Positions 1 through 10,226 of a stretch of DNA of 64,000 bases are shown here, piece by piece. Under the pieces are notes generated by a model. The model saw nothing but the letters and a program-made list of their open reading frames with translations. It had not been told where the DNA came from and did no database searches. The stretch is from assembly GCF_021729145.1 (NCBI RefSeq), contig NZ_JAJSLW010000013.1, positions 1-64,000 of the forward strand, given 5' to 3'. The number at the start of each line of letters is the position of its first letter. Positions within the stretch are counted from its first letter, which is position 1. A program made the position numbers and the translations under genes. Source of the DNA: Membranihabitans maritimus (GTDB taxonomy: Bacteria > Bacteroidota > Bacteroidia > Chitinophagales > Saprospiraceae).

Positions 1-1195
1 CCTGTACCTCTATATCAAAGGTTTCTATCGTTTCATTTCCACTCGAATCTATTGCCGTCAGCGTAACCATTACTATTGTTCCCGGTAGGCCCAGGTTCTC
101 ATCAACAGCCGGCTCCTGTATAAAACGCTCCACTCCACAATTATCCGAGGCATAACTGCTCAGATCCGGCATCGTCGCCATACACTCATTATCCAGCATC
201 AATTCCACTTCTTCCATAGCAATCACCGGTGAGATTGTATCCAGTATTTCTATCGTAAAGCTTGTATCAGTGCTATTACCACTCTGATCCCATACTTCCA
301 ACACAATATCTAGCAGCCCCGGCATTACTTCAGTACCTGCATCGGGAATTTGCATTACGGAATCGATCCCACAGTTATCCATGGCCAAGGAAGAATAGTC
401 TTCAATCACACCTGTACAGGACACATCGACATATACCGTATCCATACCCGCAGGAACGGGATCAAAGGTCGGGGATATCGTATCCAATACTTCCATCATA
501 AATACTGTATCCGTGGTATTACCCGAGGAGTCCGACACCGTTAACATCACTTCTGTCAATCCTGCTGACAAAACTTCACCCACTGCCGGAACTTGAATGA
601 CTGTATCTAACAGGCAATTATCCATCCCATACCCACTCAAATCCGGCATCCCTACACTACAATCCGCTCCCACATACAAGGTTGTATCGATTAATCCAAT
701 CCTTGGAGAGATCGTATCCAAGACCTCTAAGATAAACATTGTATCAGTGCTATTACCAGAGGAATCAATGACAGACAATTCTACTGTGGTCATTCCCGCG
801 GGTATCACCATTCCCACTTCCGGACTCTGGATTACCGTATCCACCGCACAATTATCCATCCCATATCCACTTAAATCCGGCATTGCCGAACTACAATCCG
901 CGTCTGCATACAAGGTAGTATCAATTAATCCAATCGTCGGAGAGATCGTATCCAAGACTTCTAACACAAACGTCGTATCCCGCTGATTCCCTGACGAATC
1001 GATCACTGACAATTCTACTTCCATCATGCCGGCATTGATCAACACACCCGCTTCCGGACTCTGAATTACCGTATCCACATCACAATTGTCCATTCCATAC
1101 TCGCTCAAATCCGGCATCTCTGCAATACAATCCGCTCCCACATACAAGGTTGTATCGATTAATCCAATCCTCGGAGAGATCGTATCCAAAACCCA
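1..1195 (-). repeat. Tandem HYR-like repeats, 234-bp period
   Basis: The landmark encoding Leu-Asp-Thr-Ile-Ser-Pro recurs with its ATCG at 1179, 945, 711 and 477 (exactly 234 bp, 78 codons, between each) and again near 234 (243 bp). Each unit carries two Cys, a Met-Pro-Asp-Leu-Ser motif and a Ser-Gly-Asn motif, as in hyalin-repeat (HYR) domains of the immunoglobulin fold. Neighbouring units are nearly identical in long stretches of DNA, which points to recent duplication or gene conversion. The array continues beyond the left edge. Confidence 0.85.
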
Positions 1196-4100
1196 GATCG
1201 TATCCTCACATCTAAACAACGTATCGGACATTCCAAAACTTAGAGGTTTTATCAAATAAATATTATATAATCCAGCCGTATCTTCACAGGTAAATTCCGT
1301 TTGAACTAATTCCACAACCGTATCCAATACACAATTCGTCAAGGATGGAAGGTCGCCAATTAAATCCAGTTCTTCAATACTTGTCAAGGCTTCCCCGTTC
1401 TCATCCAGGTACACCGTATCTTGTTTGCAATATTCCCTCCATTCATATGCACCTATATCTACGGTACCATTGAATACCCTTGACAAATCGTCCAGATCCT
1501 CCATTACAGTAACCGGATTATTCAACCCCATATCAATAGCGGGTGAATTGCGCATCAATCGAAAATCTCCCGATGCCGTAGGTGCTGCAGATGCTAAAGG
1601 AGAATAAGCAAATAAAGGATCCGATTCGAATTTATTAGTGGCAGCGGGTGCATCAACGCAGCTATTGCAGTTTTCATTTAGCCCGATGTAATTAGTTTGG
1701 AACAATGAATACTGAGCTGATACATTAATATTTTGTCCGAAATTATAAAAAACGTCCCCCTGATTGGCTTCATTTCTATAGAAAATACTGTTTATAATCA
1801 CAGGTGAACTTTCTCCACCAATTTCAGTGTTTACCACGGCACCCCCCTGACTGCCTCCATTGTTACTGGCAAAAACTGTATTTATAATTACTGGGGAACT
1901 GATTCCGTTTTGCCCATAATTATATAACCCACCTCCTGATGTTCCCGCACTATTTCCGGAAATAATGGAATTGATAATCTCAGGAGAACTTTCTCCGCCG
2001 CCATCTACATAGTTATACATTCCACCTCCTGATGCTTGGGCACTATTTCCCGATATCTTACAATGCAATATTAAAGGAGAACTAACACCTCCATTTGCAA
2101 AATTAAAAACCCCACCACCTAAGTTTCCCGCATAGTTATCCGTAACGATACAATTCTCAATAACCGGCGAGCTGATGCCATTGAGTCCGCCATTAAATAT
2201 AGCTCCTCCAAAGACTCCTGCTGTATTCTGTAGAAAGCTAGTATTTCGTATTATTGGTGAAGCATTTCCCGAGGAACGACCATCATTATATAATGCCCCA
2301 CCATGTGAGTTGGCATTGTTATCTATAAATTTACAATTTAAAATTTTTGGATTGGAACGGTTGTCGCTACCACTTCCGATATTTAGCCAACCTCCACCAA
2401 CAATATCAGGATTCACTCCGTCGGCATTTCCTCCTGTAATTACAAATCCATCCACTATTGTCGTAGTATCTACGTTCGTCGTGCGAACTACATGATAACT
2501 ATTACCATCTAGTGTTCCGTCTCTATCAATATCACCACTTAATACAGTAGGGAATAATTCACATTGCATGTCCCGGTCCTCGATAGATCCTCCCCCGGAA
2601 GGAAAACCGCCCATCACCACCGTACTATCCGGTATAACAAACGAACTGCCCCGGTCCATATCATCTGGCGTAGGATAATACGTACCTTCCGCTACTAAAA
2701 CACTATCTACATTCGGACAATTCCTTACAGCCTCCAATGCTTCCTGAAGATTGGTAAAAGCATTCAACCAGGAAGTACCGTCACTCAACCCCAAAGCTGT
2801 ACTATCTACATAGACCACTCCAGATACGGGACAGCCATTCAACACCGTTACAACTACATCATTACCATCCCCTCCTGTATAGGAAATCAAGGCATCAAGA
2901 CCACTTCCCAGGAAATTGGGAATAATACTTCCCTCCGGAAGGCTGTTGAAGGTCCCGACAACAGCATCGCTACCGTCATTAGATAAGATGACAAATGACT
3001 CTCCGCCGGTGGGAACATAACTGCCTGTAAGAACCAGGTCATCCCCGGTAAGATCCACACTACCTATAACCTCCAACTGGGTATATGTCCCTCCCATTCC
3101 GTTTCCGGGCACCGTACCGTTGACCTCAATAGCAATATCACTAGCAAAAGAAAGAGTAGAAGCATTCACATCATTTCCATCGTACCGGGGATACACTGCT
3201 GCCGGCGAATCCCCCGGATGAAGCAACAATGTCCCGCCACCGGTCTGGACTCCACCGCCGGAAAAAATAATATCACTCCCGCTGATCAGCTCTATAGTTG
3301 TGGCCGTATTTCTACTTATATCCGTCGAAATTACAATGCTATCCGCATTTTCACTGCCTATAATCAACCGTCCTGCACTGACACGATCCAGCTCCGCATC
3401 TGCTAAAGATAAGGGACCGTTGAGCGGATCAGCCGTACTTCCCAAATCTATATTCACACTACCGTCTTCGGTAAAAGGTTTTATAGTTACCGAATCCGGT
3501 GTATTAACGATCCCTCCGGAAAATCGCATATTATCTCCCCGGAATAGAATGTGACTTGTATTGGCCAGGGCATTTATCTGTGATGTATTGTCCAGAAGGA
3601 TGGAAGCCGAGTTTTCGCCCACTCCCTTTTCTCCGATAAATTCTATTTTACTTCCGGAAGCAGTTTCCACTTTGCTCGCCGTTAAATTGGAGATCCCGTG
3701 ATTTTCATCGGAAGTACCGCTGCCACCACCGACTCCATGTATCGTTATACTTCCTGCGCTGGCAATGACGCGATCCGCCAAATTTCCATATAATCGCACA
3801 CCGGTATTATTATCTCCTGTACCCTTTCCACCTTCTCCATATATATTGATATGGCCAGTACCTGTAGACCGGACCAGGCCAATCCCATTTATATGCACTC
3901 CATAATTCCCGGCACCGTTCCCGGCCCCACCCCCTGTTCCGGTGATATCTATGTTTCCATCCTCACTCTCCACAATGGCACCGCTACCAAGTATCGTAAT
4001 CCCTTCATTGCTATTTCCGGAAGCCATTCCCCCGCTTCCGATGAGGGTGACATTTCCCAAATTCCGGGCGCTGACCAGGCAACTTCCATTATAAATTCCT

Positions 4101-7100
4101 CTATTACCATGTCCGCCCGAAGTCTCCGTTCCCGTACCCTCTATCCGGATGTCCGCCCCGGTAGTCTTCACTTCGCCTCCTGCAAGATAGACAGCAGGTA
4201 TAACTATATAACTTTCGTCACCACCAATTCTCCCAATTCCTTCGATATCCACTAATCCAGTTGCTCCCCCGATAATTTTACCATTATTCAACCATATTCC
4301 AGTAGGATAACCACTATTTCCGCCACGACCTTTCAGGAATATATTCCCGGTTCCGGTATACTCTATAGTTGAACCATTAATGTAGATACCGTGAAAATTC
4401 CCGGATGTGGGAATGGATTGCTGATTGGCTTCCATTACAATATCACCGTTTTCGGCAGAAACTAATGAAGTGGCACCATTCACTTCAATATTTCGCGACA
4501 CTTTATAAGTAAGACGTCCGCTACCACTCAACCGTATTTCCGTACCATTGGTTACCGCAATCCGGTCTTCACCCGGTGTAGCCCCATCTGCCTGCAGATC
4601 CGCCGTCAAATGAGCATCCGGCATAAAAGAAAGGTCACCGATAAATCGAACCTGATCATCGCCTCCGCCTCCGCTGACTTCCAGACTGGGCAATAGTGAC
4701 GTAAAAGAATCGATCTGAATCATATCATCTCCTGCCGCTGCCCGGATCCGGATCGTATCCGTACCCGCCAAAGCTACATCCACAGGCAGATTTTGCACCG
4801 GTCCGCTGTCTAAGGAATACGTCCGACCGGTAGCAAAAAAACGAACATTGGCTCCGTTTTCAGACATAGTCAACGTATCCCCGTTCCCGGAAATATCGGT
4901 TATTATAAGTTCATTATCATTCGTCGTCACCTCATAATCGGCATTCACAGCCGCCGTCACTGTCACCATGAATGTACAGGAAAACACACAAGAACTATCG
5001 TCCATTACCGTGTATTCAATCTCATTCAATCCCATTGAGGCCTGTGCAGGATCAAACATCCCTGCCGATACTCCAGGCCCGGAAAAAGTTCCTCCGGCCG
5101 GTACGCCTCCCGTTAAGGCCACTGGAGCCGCATTGCCCGCTATACTAAAGTCCGCCGGGCAAGTCACTACAGTCTCTTCACCTACTGTGATCACAAAATT
5201 GCAGGAGTCTACACAACCATTTCCGTCCGTATAGGTGTAGGTAATTTCGTGCATACCAGTACCGGCATTTACAGCATAAAAACTATCCAGCGCGACTCCC
5301 GGCCCCGAAAAAGTCCCTCCACCTGGTTGTCCGGGGTGGTCCGTGACCAATGAAACAGCGGAAGCTCCAAAACATACAAAAAAGTCAGGCGGACACACAG
5401 GCTGAGGCGCCGGGCCACCCGGAGCCTGGAATTCATAGGCCCCCATGTCAATCTCAGCACCAAAAATTCGTCCATACCCATCCGCATCTTCCGGTTCCAT
5501 ATTCGCAGCACTATCTCCTGCATTAATTGCCGGAGAACAAACCTGAACCCGAAAATTTCCTTCTGCTGTAGGTGCTGCTGAAGCTAAAGGCGCATTGACA
5601 AACAAAGGATCCTCTAAAAATAAATTCCCTCCACCTGAAGTATCTATGCAGTTCGTACAATTGCCATTGAGACTCGTATAATCCCCCTGGAATAAAGAAT
5701 ATTCCACAACAGCAAATCCGCTATTGAAATTTGCAAATGTCTCACCTTCTGAACCGTCATTATTATAAAAAATACTATTAATAATTTCCGGAATCCCTCC
5801 TGCACCATAATTATACATGGCTCCTCCGTTAATTCCAGCTTTATTTCCCGAGAATACAGAATTTATTACCTTGGGAGCACTTTCACCATTCAGGGCATAA
5901 TTATACATTCCCCCTCCATCGGTGCCTGCCGAATTTCCCGAGACAACAGTATTGATCAAGACAGGGGAACTTACACCGCCTCCATCCACATAATTATATA
6001 TCCCACCGGCTGATGCGTTCGTTTGATTTCCGGAAATTTGACAATTAATAAAAACAGGAGAACTCGTCCCATTATTGGCAAAATTACAAACCCCACCTCC
6101 ATTATTTGCAGAACTATTGTCTATGATCCGGGTATCCCGGAATCGGGGAGAACTTGCTCCACCTACCGCATTATTAAATATAGCGCCCCCAAACAGACCT
6201 CCGGTATTATTGGAAAAAGTACAATTTTCGATAATGGGAGAGGCATCCCCCTCGCTCCTTCCGTCGTTATATAGTCCCGCACCATGTGTAGACGAATTAT
6301 TGCCGGTGATTTTACAATTCCGTATCGTGGGATTGGAAGAATTACCATTCCCCATTCCGTTATTAAACCAGCCTCCGCCCGTAGAAGGCAAAGGAAAGGC
6401 TCCATCGGCATTTCCTCCGGTAATCGTAAAACCATCAACAATAGTAACAGAATCCACGTTGATCGTCTCTACAATGTGGTAACTATTACCGCTTAATGCT
6501 CCATTCAGATCAATATCGCCGTTTAAAACCGTTAAATTTAATTCCCAATCCCGATCGGCTAACATTCCTCCTCCCGAGGGAAACCCTCCCAACACTACGG
6601 CGCTATCCGGGATCACAAAAGAACTGTCCCGATTCATACCATCCGGAGTGGGATAATAGGTTCCTTTTGCTACAAAAATGCTATCCATATCCGAACATTC
6701 ACGCACCGCCTGCAACGCATCCTGCAGGTCGGTAAAGGCATTGGCCCAGGAGGTACCATTATTCGCCCCGGTTGCTATGCTATCTACATATGCAATACCA
6801 ACTGGGCACACATTCAATGGAGTCTGGAATTCATAGGCCCCCATATCGATGACACCGCCATTGGCCACATCATATACCCGGCCGTTGCCCGCCAGGTCCA
6901 AATCATTTTGTAAATCGCCGCCGGCATTGGTATAAAGCGTATTATCCCCCGTATTGACGGCTGGGCTTCCGGCCAGAAAGCTATAATCACCATTGGCAGG
7001 ATTGGCAAAAAGCGGATCGGCGTCGATATTATTGGTTCCGGTATAGCCTCCTTGTACAATGCTGTGGGATACAACAAATGTAGAGGCTTCAATGTCGTAA

Positions 7101-9898
7101 ATTTCGTTAGCAGTATCGATTGCCACATTTCCCCAAAAAATACTATTGTATATTTCGGTCTCAGCAATATCATTATATATCCCACCGCCTCTGTGGGCCG
7201 TATTTCCGGAGAAGGTTACATTGGTAAGGGTAGAGGAAGAAAAATAGCTGTTATATATTCCACCACCGTTGCCACTGGCAGTATTTTCGAATATGACGAC
7301 ATTGCGGAGAGTGGGAAAAGAATTGATGTTAAGCGTACCACCGCCCTCGGTGGCGGTATTACCCACAATCAAACTATTGGTCAGTAAAATATTTCCTCCA
7401 TTGGTAAACATTCCACCCCCGAAATCATCACTATGGTTTTCATTAAGTATCAAGTGGGAGTAGACTGTGTTTCCAGTACTAAGTATTCCGCCTCCGTAAA
7501 CATCATCACCACCTGTGTTTTTAACCTGGTTGTGGCTAATTTTAGTATGGACTACCGTACCGGTGGCCTGATTGTACAGTCCACCGCCGCGCTGGCGGAT
7601 AAAGGTGCTGCCTGATACATTCATATCTGCGCTTCCTCCATCGCCATTGCCCCCTCTTATGGTTACTCCATTCACCACAAAACCGTCGGCTGAGGTCGGG
7701 GCGAGCATTACGTGGTATGCGTTGTCATTATAATTCATAAAATCGGGACCGTCATCACCGTTAAGGTCGCCGTTTAAGATGGTTCCTTGTGTTCCATTTA
7801 ATGTGGGTAGGATACGGTTGTCGGTCAGGTCGGTAATACCGTTTCCAGGGTCAAAACCGCCGTAAAGCTGTACATTTTTTACCATTACAAAGGCGTTGTC
7901 ACGGTTGCCGTTTTGATCGTAATTGCCGTCTTCGGCGTTGTACAGGGGGTTGTAATTGCCCTGGGCCACGTATATTTGCAGGCTGTCATTGTCCAGCCAG
8001 TTGTTATCCGCATCGTATTGTTCGCGAGCCCATTGGAGGGCAATGGCGAGTTCGGTTACGGCGTTTTTCCAACTGTTGCCCGCTCCGTCTATATAGTTGG
8101 GATCGCTTTTATCGACATTTTTATCAACATAGAGAATATTATTCGCATCCGGGGTAATGACAGTTGGGGGCGCCATGGCAAAAAGTCTGAAATTTTCCAC
8201 TGCCAATTCTTCACTATTTGAACCATTGGAAGAAGCTCTTAATCTCAGATCCAGGGTATTACCGGAACCCGGAATATTTTTCTCGAATTCCTGAAAAGCC
8301 TTACTCAAAACAATTCCGTCACCGATATCGTCAATATTCGTGTCTTCCGCAAGTAATCGATCCGTGGCATTATTCGCATAAAAAGCGATAAGCCTTTGAT
8401 AAGCACTTGCGTCAATCCTGTATTCCAATACAATATAATCAGAACTGGAAAATCCCAATTCTACATTCTCCCAATTAGCAAAGGTGCCCTGAGCTCCAAA
8501 AAAACCACGGAATATTAAATCCTGCTGTCCGGTTATATCTACAGACCATACTATATTCTGCTCTTCTTCCCCGGAGCCAAAAGCACCATCGTGGTCTTCC
8601 CCTGCCCAAAAATAGGAACCTTCAATATTTGTATACTCACCATCAGAAGCGGTAGAGGTATTGATATCCGAATTAGTAGTTCTTTTAAAATAAGAATCTG
8701 AACTTCCTCCGTTTTCACTTGGGGTTCGTGTTCCACTACTGGGGCTGGAAGGATCTTCAAAATTATCTTGCCAGTAAAGTATTTCCCCGCTTCCCGCTAT
8801 GGGCTGTACCGGTCCCAATAGCATACTTTCATTTGGTAATCCCGCGTCGGCCCCATCATTCGGGATCACTTCAAAACTAATGTATTTATTTTCATCGAAG
8901 GATGTCAATGCAAAGGTTATATTCATTGCTCCTCCAATTGGTATCTTATTGGTTCCCATATTATCATCCGACCGATACCATTGATAAGTACTTCCACTTT
9001 CCGAATCCGCATCATCATCCACATAGATATAGTTTCCTGTCAAGACTTGTCCTGTAGTGGGATTACCGGCCATCGATACGAATAAAGCCTCCGGTGGATA
9101 ATTATTTGCCGCATTTTCCAGTAATCGAAAATTATCAATGGCCCATTCTTCATTGGAGGAGCTATTTGAATGTACACGGATCCTCAATTGCAATGCAGAA
9201 CCGGTTCCGCTTATCGTCTTTTGAAATTCCGTAAAATTCTTTGTCAATATCTCTCCTTCTCCAATTTGATCCCCATTAAAATCTTCAGCTAGTTGCTTAT
9301 CGAGGGAAGAATTAGAATAAAAAGCAATAAGTGCGTTATACCCCCCACCATCTATCTGATACTCTACAATGATATAATCATCGGGATCCCAGGCCTGGTT
9401 TTCGGATTGAGCTGCAAAATTCCCCTGAAATAATAAGTTGGTTCTTCCTGAAATATCAACCGTCCATAGAATTTCCTGTACTTCTTCTCCTACACCAAAT
9501 GCTTCGTCATGATCCTCGCCTGCCCAAAAATATGAGCCTTCGATATTGGAATAATTACCATCCGATAAAGTCGAAAGATCAAGGTCGCTATTCATCGCCC
9601 TTTTAAAATATGACTCCATTCCCCCTCCAGTGTTTGAAGGGATCCGTGTACCTGAGGAAGGTGATGTGGCATTTTCAAAGTCATCGGTCCAGAAAACCGT
9701 TTCCATAATGGGTAAGGAAGGATTATTCGACCTGTAAAGTAATGGGGTTAAGAAAGAATTTCCGGATATTTCATCTGCCATCGACGAATGGGCAATTACA
9801 AAAAGAAAAAGTACAAGAGTCAATCTTGTCAAAAAAGTACAAAGTTCGTCCAATAAAACATGTACAACTCTTTTATCACAGACGTAAATATTCTTCAT
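1..9898 (-). CDS. Giant secreted beta-helix/HYR-repeat surface protein (partial)
   Basis: One frame stays open on the minus strand from the ATG at 9898 to the window edge: 3,299 complete codons, with the C-terminus missing. After a long charged start comes a hydrophobic signal segment (about residues 25-41). Order of modules: two homologous concanavalin-like modules (about 65-265 and 367-577), a Pmp/DUF1565-like right-handed beta-helix (583-1028, ending in the typical MGAYEF), a second beta-helix (1030-1493), two Cys-containing PKD-like repeats with GGTFSGPGV (1500-1640), a haemagglutinin-like Gly-rich helix (1665-2330, ending GGDGNDVVVTV), a third beta-helix closely like the second (2357-2820), then 78-residue HYR-like repeats. 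It is probably an adhesin or matrix protein at the cell surface. A type IX secretion tail would lie outside the window. The frame was checked at many points and no stop was found. Confidence 0.93.
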   Translation of the reverse strand, partial: MKNIYVCDKRVVHVLLDELCTFLTRLTLVLFLFVIAHSSMADEISGNSFLTPLLYRSNNPSLPIMETVFWTDDFENATSPSSGTRIPSNTGGGMESYFKRAMNSDLDLSTLSDGNYSNIEGSYFWAGEDHDEAFGVGEEVQEILWTVDISGRTNLLFQGNFAAQSENQAWDPDDYIIVEYQIDGGGYNALIAFYSNSSLDKQLAEDFNGDQIGEGEILTKNFTEFQKTISGTGSALQLRIRVHSNSSSNEEWAIDNFRLLENAANNYPPEALFVSMAGNPTTGQVLTGNYIYVDDDADSESGSTYQWYRSDDNMGTNKIPIGGAMNITFALTSFDENKYISFEVIPNDGADAGLPNESMLLGPVQPIAGSGEILYWQDNFEDPSSPSSGTRTPSENGGSSDSYFKRTTNSDINTSTASDGEYTNIEGSYFWAGEDHDGAFGSGEEEQNIVWSVDITGQQDLIFRGFFGAQGTFANWENVELGFSSSDYIVLEYRIDASAYQRLIAFYANNATDRLLAEDTNIDDIGDGIVLSKAFQEFEKNIPGSGNTLDLRLRASSNGSNSEELAVENFRLFAMAPPTVITPDANNILYVDKNVDKSDPNYIDGAGNSWKNAVTELAIALQWAREQYDADNNWLDNDSLQIYVAQGNYNPLYNAEDGNYDQNGNRDNAFVMVKNVQLYGGFDPGNGITDLTDNRILPTLNGTQGTILNGDLNGDDGPDFMNYNDNAYHVMLAPTSADGFVVNGVTIRGGNGDGGSADMNVSGSTFIRQRGGGLYNQATGTVVHTKISHNQVKNTGGDDVYGGGILSTGNTVYSHLILNENHSDDFGGGMFTNGGNILLTNSLIVGNTATEGGGTLNINSFPTLRNVVIFENTASGNGGGIYNSYFSSSTLTNVTFSGNTAHRGGGIYNDIAETEIYNSIFWGNVAIDTANEIYDIEASTFVVSHSIVQGGYTGTNNIDADPLFANPANGDYSFLAGSPAVNTGDNTLYTNAGGDLQNDLDLAGNGRVYDVANGGVIDMGAYEFQTPLNVCPVGIAYVDSIATGANNGTSWANAFTDLQDALQAVRECSDMDSIFVAKGTYYPTPDGMNRDSSFVIPDSAVVLGGFPSGGGMLADRDWELNLTVLNGDIDLNGALSGNSYHIVETINVDSVTIVDGFTITGGNADGAFPLPSTGGGWFNNGMGNGNSSNPTIRNCKITGNNSSTHGAGLYNDGRSEGDASPIIENCTFSNNTGGLFGGAIFNNAVGGASSPRFRDTRIIDNSSANNGGGVCNFANNGTSSPVFINCQISGNQTNASAGGIYNYVDGGGVSSPVLINTVVSGNSAGTDGGGMYNYALNGESAPKVINSVFSGNKAGINGGAMYNYGAGGIPEIINSIFYNNDGSEGETFANFNSGFAVVEYSLFQGDYTSLNGNCTNCIDTSGGGNLFLEDPLFVNAPLASAAPTAEGNFRVQVCSPAINAGDSAANMEPEDADGYGRIFGAEIDMGAYEFQAPGGPAPQPVCPPDFFVCFGASAVSLVTDHPGQPGGGTFSGPGVALDSFYAVNAGTGMHEITYTYTDGNGCVDSCNFVITVGEETVVTCPADFSIAGNAAPVALTGGVPAGGTFSGPGVSAGMFDPAQASMGLNEIEYTVMDDSSCVFSCTFMVTVTAAVNADYEVTTNDNELIITDISGNGDTLTMSENGANVRFFATGRTYSLDSGPVQNLPVDVALAGTDTIRIRAAAGDDMIQIDSFTSLLPSLEVSGGGGDDQVRFIGDLSFMPDAHLTADLQADGATPGEDRIAVTNGTEIRLSGSGRLTYKVSRNIEVNGATSLVSAENGDIVMEANQQSIPTSGNFHGIYINGSTIEYTGTGNIFLKGRGGNSGYPTGIWLNNGKIIGGATGLVDIEGIGRIGGDESYIVIPAVYLAGGEVKTTGADIRIEGTGTETSGGHGNRGIYNGSCLVSARNLGNVTLIGSGGMASGNSNEGITILGSGAIVESEDGNIDITGTGGGAGNGAGNYGVHINGIGLVRSTGTGHINIYGEGGKGTGDNNTGVRLYGNLADRVIASAGSITIHGVGGGSGTSDENHGISNLTASKVETASGSKIEFIGEKGVGENSASILLDNTSQINALANTSHILFRGDNMRFSGGIVNTPDSVTIKPFTEDGSVNIDLGSTADPLNGPLSLADAELDRVSAGRLIIGSENADSIVISTDISRNTATTIELISGSDIIFSGGGVQTGGGTLLLHPGDSPAAVYPRYDGNDVNASTLSFASDIAIEVNGTVPGNGMGGTYTQLEVIGSVDLTGDDLVLTGSYVPTGGESFVILSNDGSDAVVGTFNSLPEGSIIPNFLGSGLDALISYTGGDGNDVVVTVLNGCPVSGVVYVDSTALGLSDGTSWLNAFTNLQEALEAVRNCPNVDSVLVAEGTYYPTPDDMDRGSSFVIPDSTVVMGGFPSGGGSIEDRDMQCELFPTVLSGDIDRDGTLDGNSYHVVRTTNVDTTTIVDGFVITGGNADGVNPDIVGGGWLNIGSGSDNRSNPKILNCKFIDNNANSHGGALYNDGRSSGNASPIIRNTSFLQNTAGVFGGAIFNGGLNGISSPVIENCIVTDNYAGNLGGGVFNFANGGVSSPLILHCKISGNSAQASGGGMYNYVDGGGESSPEIINSIISGNSAGTSGGGLYNYGQNGISSPVIINTVFASNNGGSQGGAVVNTEIGGESSPVIINSIFYRNEANQGDVFYNFGQNINVSAQYSLFQTNYIGLNENCNSCVDAPAATNKFESDPLFAYSPLASAAPTASGDFRLMRNSPAIDMGLNNPVTVMEDLDDLSRVFNGTVDIGAYEWREYCKQDTVYLDENGEALTSIEELDLIGDLPSLTNCVLDTVVELVQTEFTCEDTAGLYNIYLIKPLSFGMSDTLFRCEDTIWVLDTISPRIGLIDTTLYVGADCIAEMPDLSEYGMDNCDVDTVIQSPEAGVLINAGMMEVELSVIDSSGNQRDTTFVLEVLDTISPTIGLIDTTLYADADCSSAMPDLSGYGMDNCAVDTVIQSPEVGMVIPAGMTTVELSVIDSSGNSTDTMFILEVLDTISPRIGLIDTTLYVGADCSVGMPDLSGYGMDNCLLDTVIQVPAVGEVLSAGLTEVMLTVSDSSGNTTDTVFMMEVLDTISPTFDPVPAGMDTVYVDVSCTGVIEDYSSLAMDNCGIDSVMQIPDAGTEVMPGLLDIVLEVWDQSGNSTDTSFTIEILDTISPVIAMEEVELMLDNECMATMPDLSSYASDNCGVERFIQEPAVDENLGLPGTIVMVTLTAIDSSGNETIETFDIEVQ
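8165..9710 (-). repeat. Duplicated N-terminal adhesin module
   Basis: Two copies of a roughly 200-residue module (about 9706-9100 and 8800-8165) share the motifs PSSGTR, YFKR, NIEGSYFWAGEDHD and a closing NFRL. They are separated by a short cadherin-like linker with paired Asp residues. The fold is probably a concanavalin/lectin-like jelly roll; this is inferred from sequence character only. Confidence 0.7.
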
Positions 9899-9935
9899 TC
9901 ACCTAGTTTTCAGTTCTTGGAATTTCTGGATTGTA

Positions 9936-9957
9936 GGAAGCATTTTATAATACTTCC
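9936..9957. promoter_or_regulatory. 22-bp imperfect palindrome upstream of the adhesin gene
   Basis: Sequence ggaagcattttataatacttcc pairs at nine of eleven positions around its centre and lies 38 nt upstream of the adhesin ATG. It could be an operator or a hairpin in the mRNA leader. No regulator is assigned. Confidence 0.4.
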
Positions 9958-10188
9958 ACTCTAAAGAGGATGGTTAATAAACTTAAATTATAAGATATCA
10001 AACACCATTATGTAGTAAGATTTGAGACCATTTATAAATCTTCTGCATAATAGAAATTTTTAGTAAATAACTATAAATCAACTTTGTTAAAAAACAATTT
10101 CATCTCAATAATTTTTATTTTTCAGCAATAGATCTCTTAATACTGTATTCATCAACGCCTCATTTTTATATTAATAAAGACATTCAAC

Positions 10189-10226
10189 AAAAAAACCGGT
10201 TTGGTATATTAGAAATGACCAAACCG
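10189..10226 (-). terminator. Rho-independent-type hairpin, minus strand
   Basis: Arms cggtttggt (10197-10205) and accaaaccg (10218-10226) form a perfect 9-bp stem with a 12-nt loop. Read on the minus strand, the stem is followed by a run of seven T (complement of 10189-10195). No minus-strand gene is visible just upstream of it. Confidence 0.5.

Noticed and set aside
1-1195. Regular repeats as a CRISPR array
   Set aside because: The period is 234 bp, fully coding, with no short repeat/spacer pattern.
262-8984. Plus-strand open frames of 60-135 codons across the first 9 kb
   Set aside because: They lie opposite the giant adhesin frame, are Ser/Pro/Thr-rich shadows of its repeats and have no family character.
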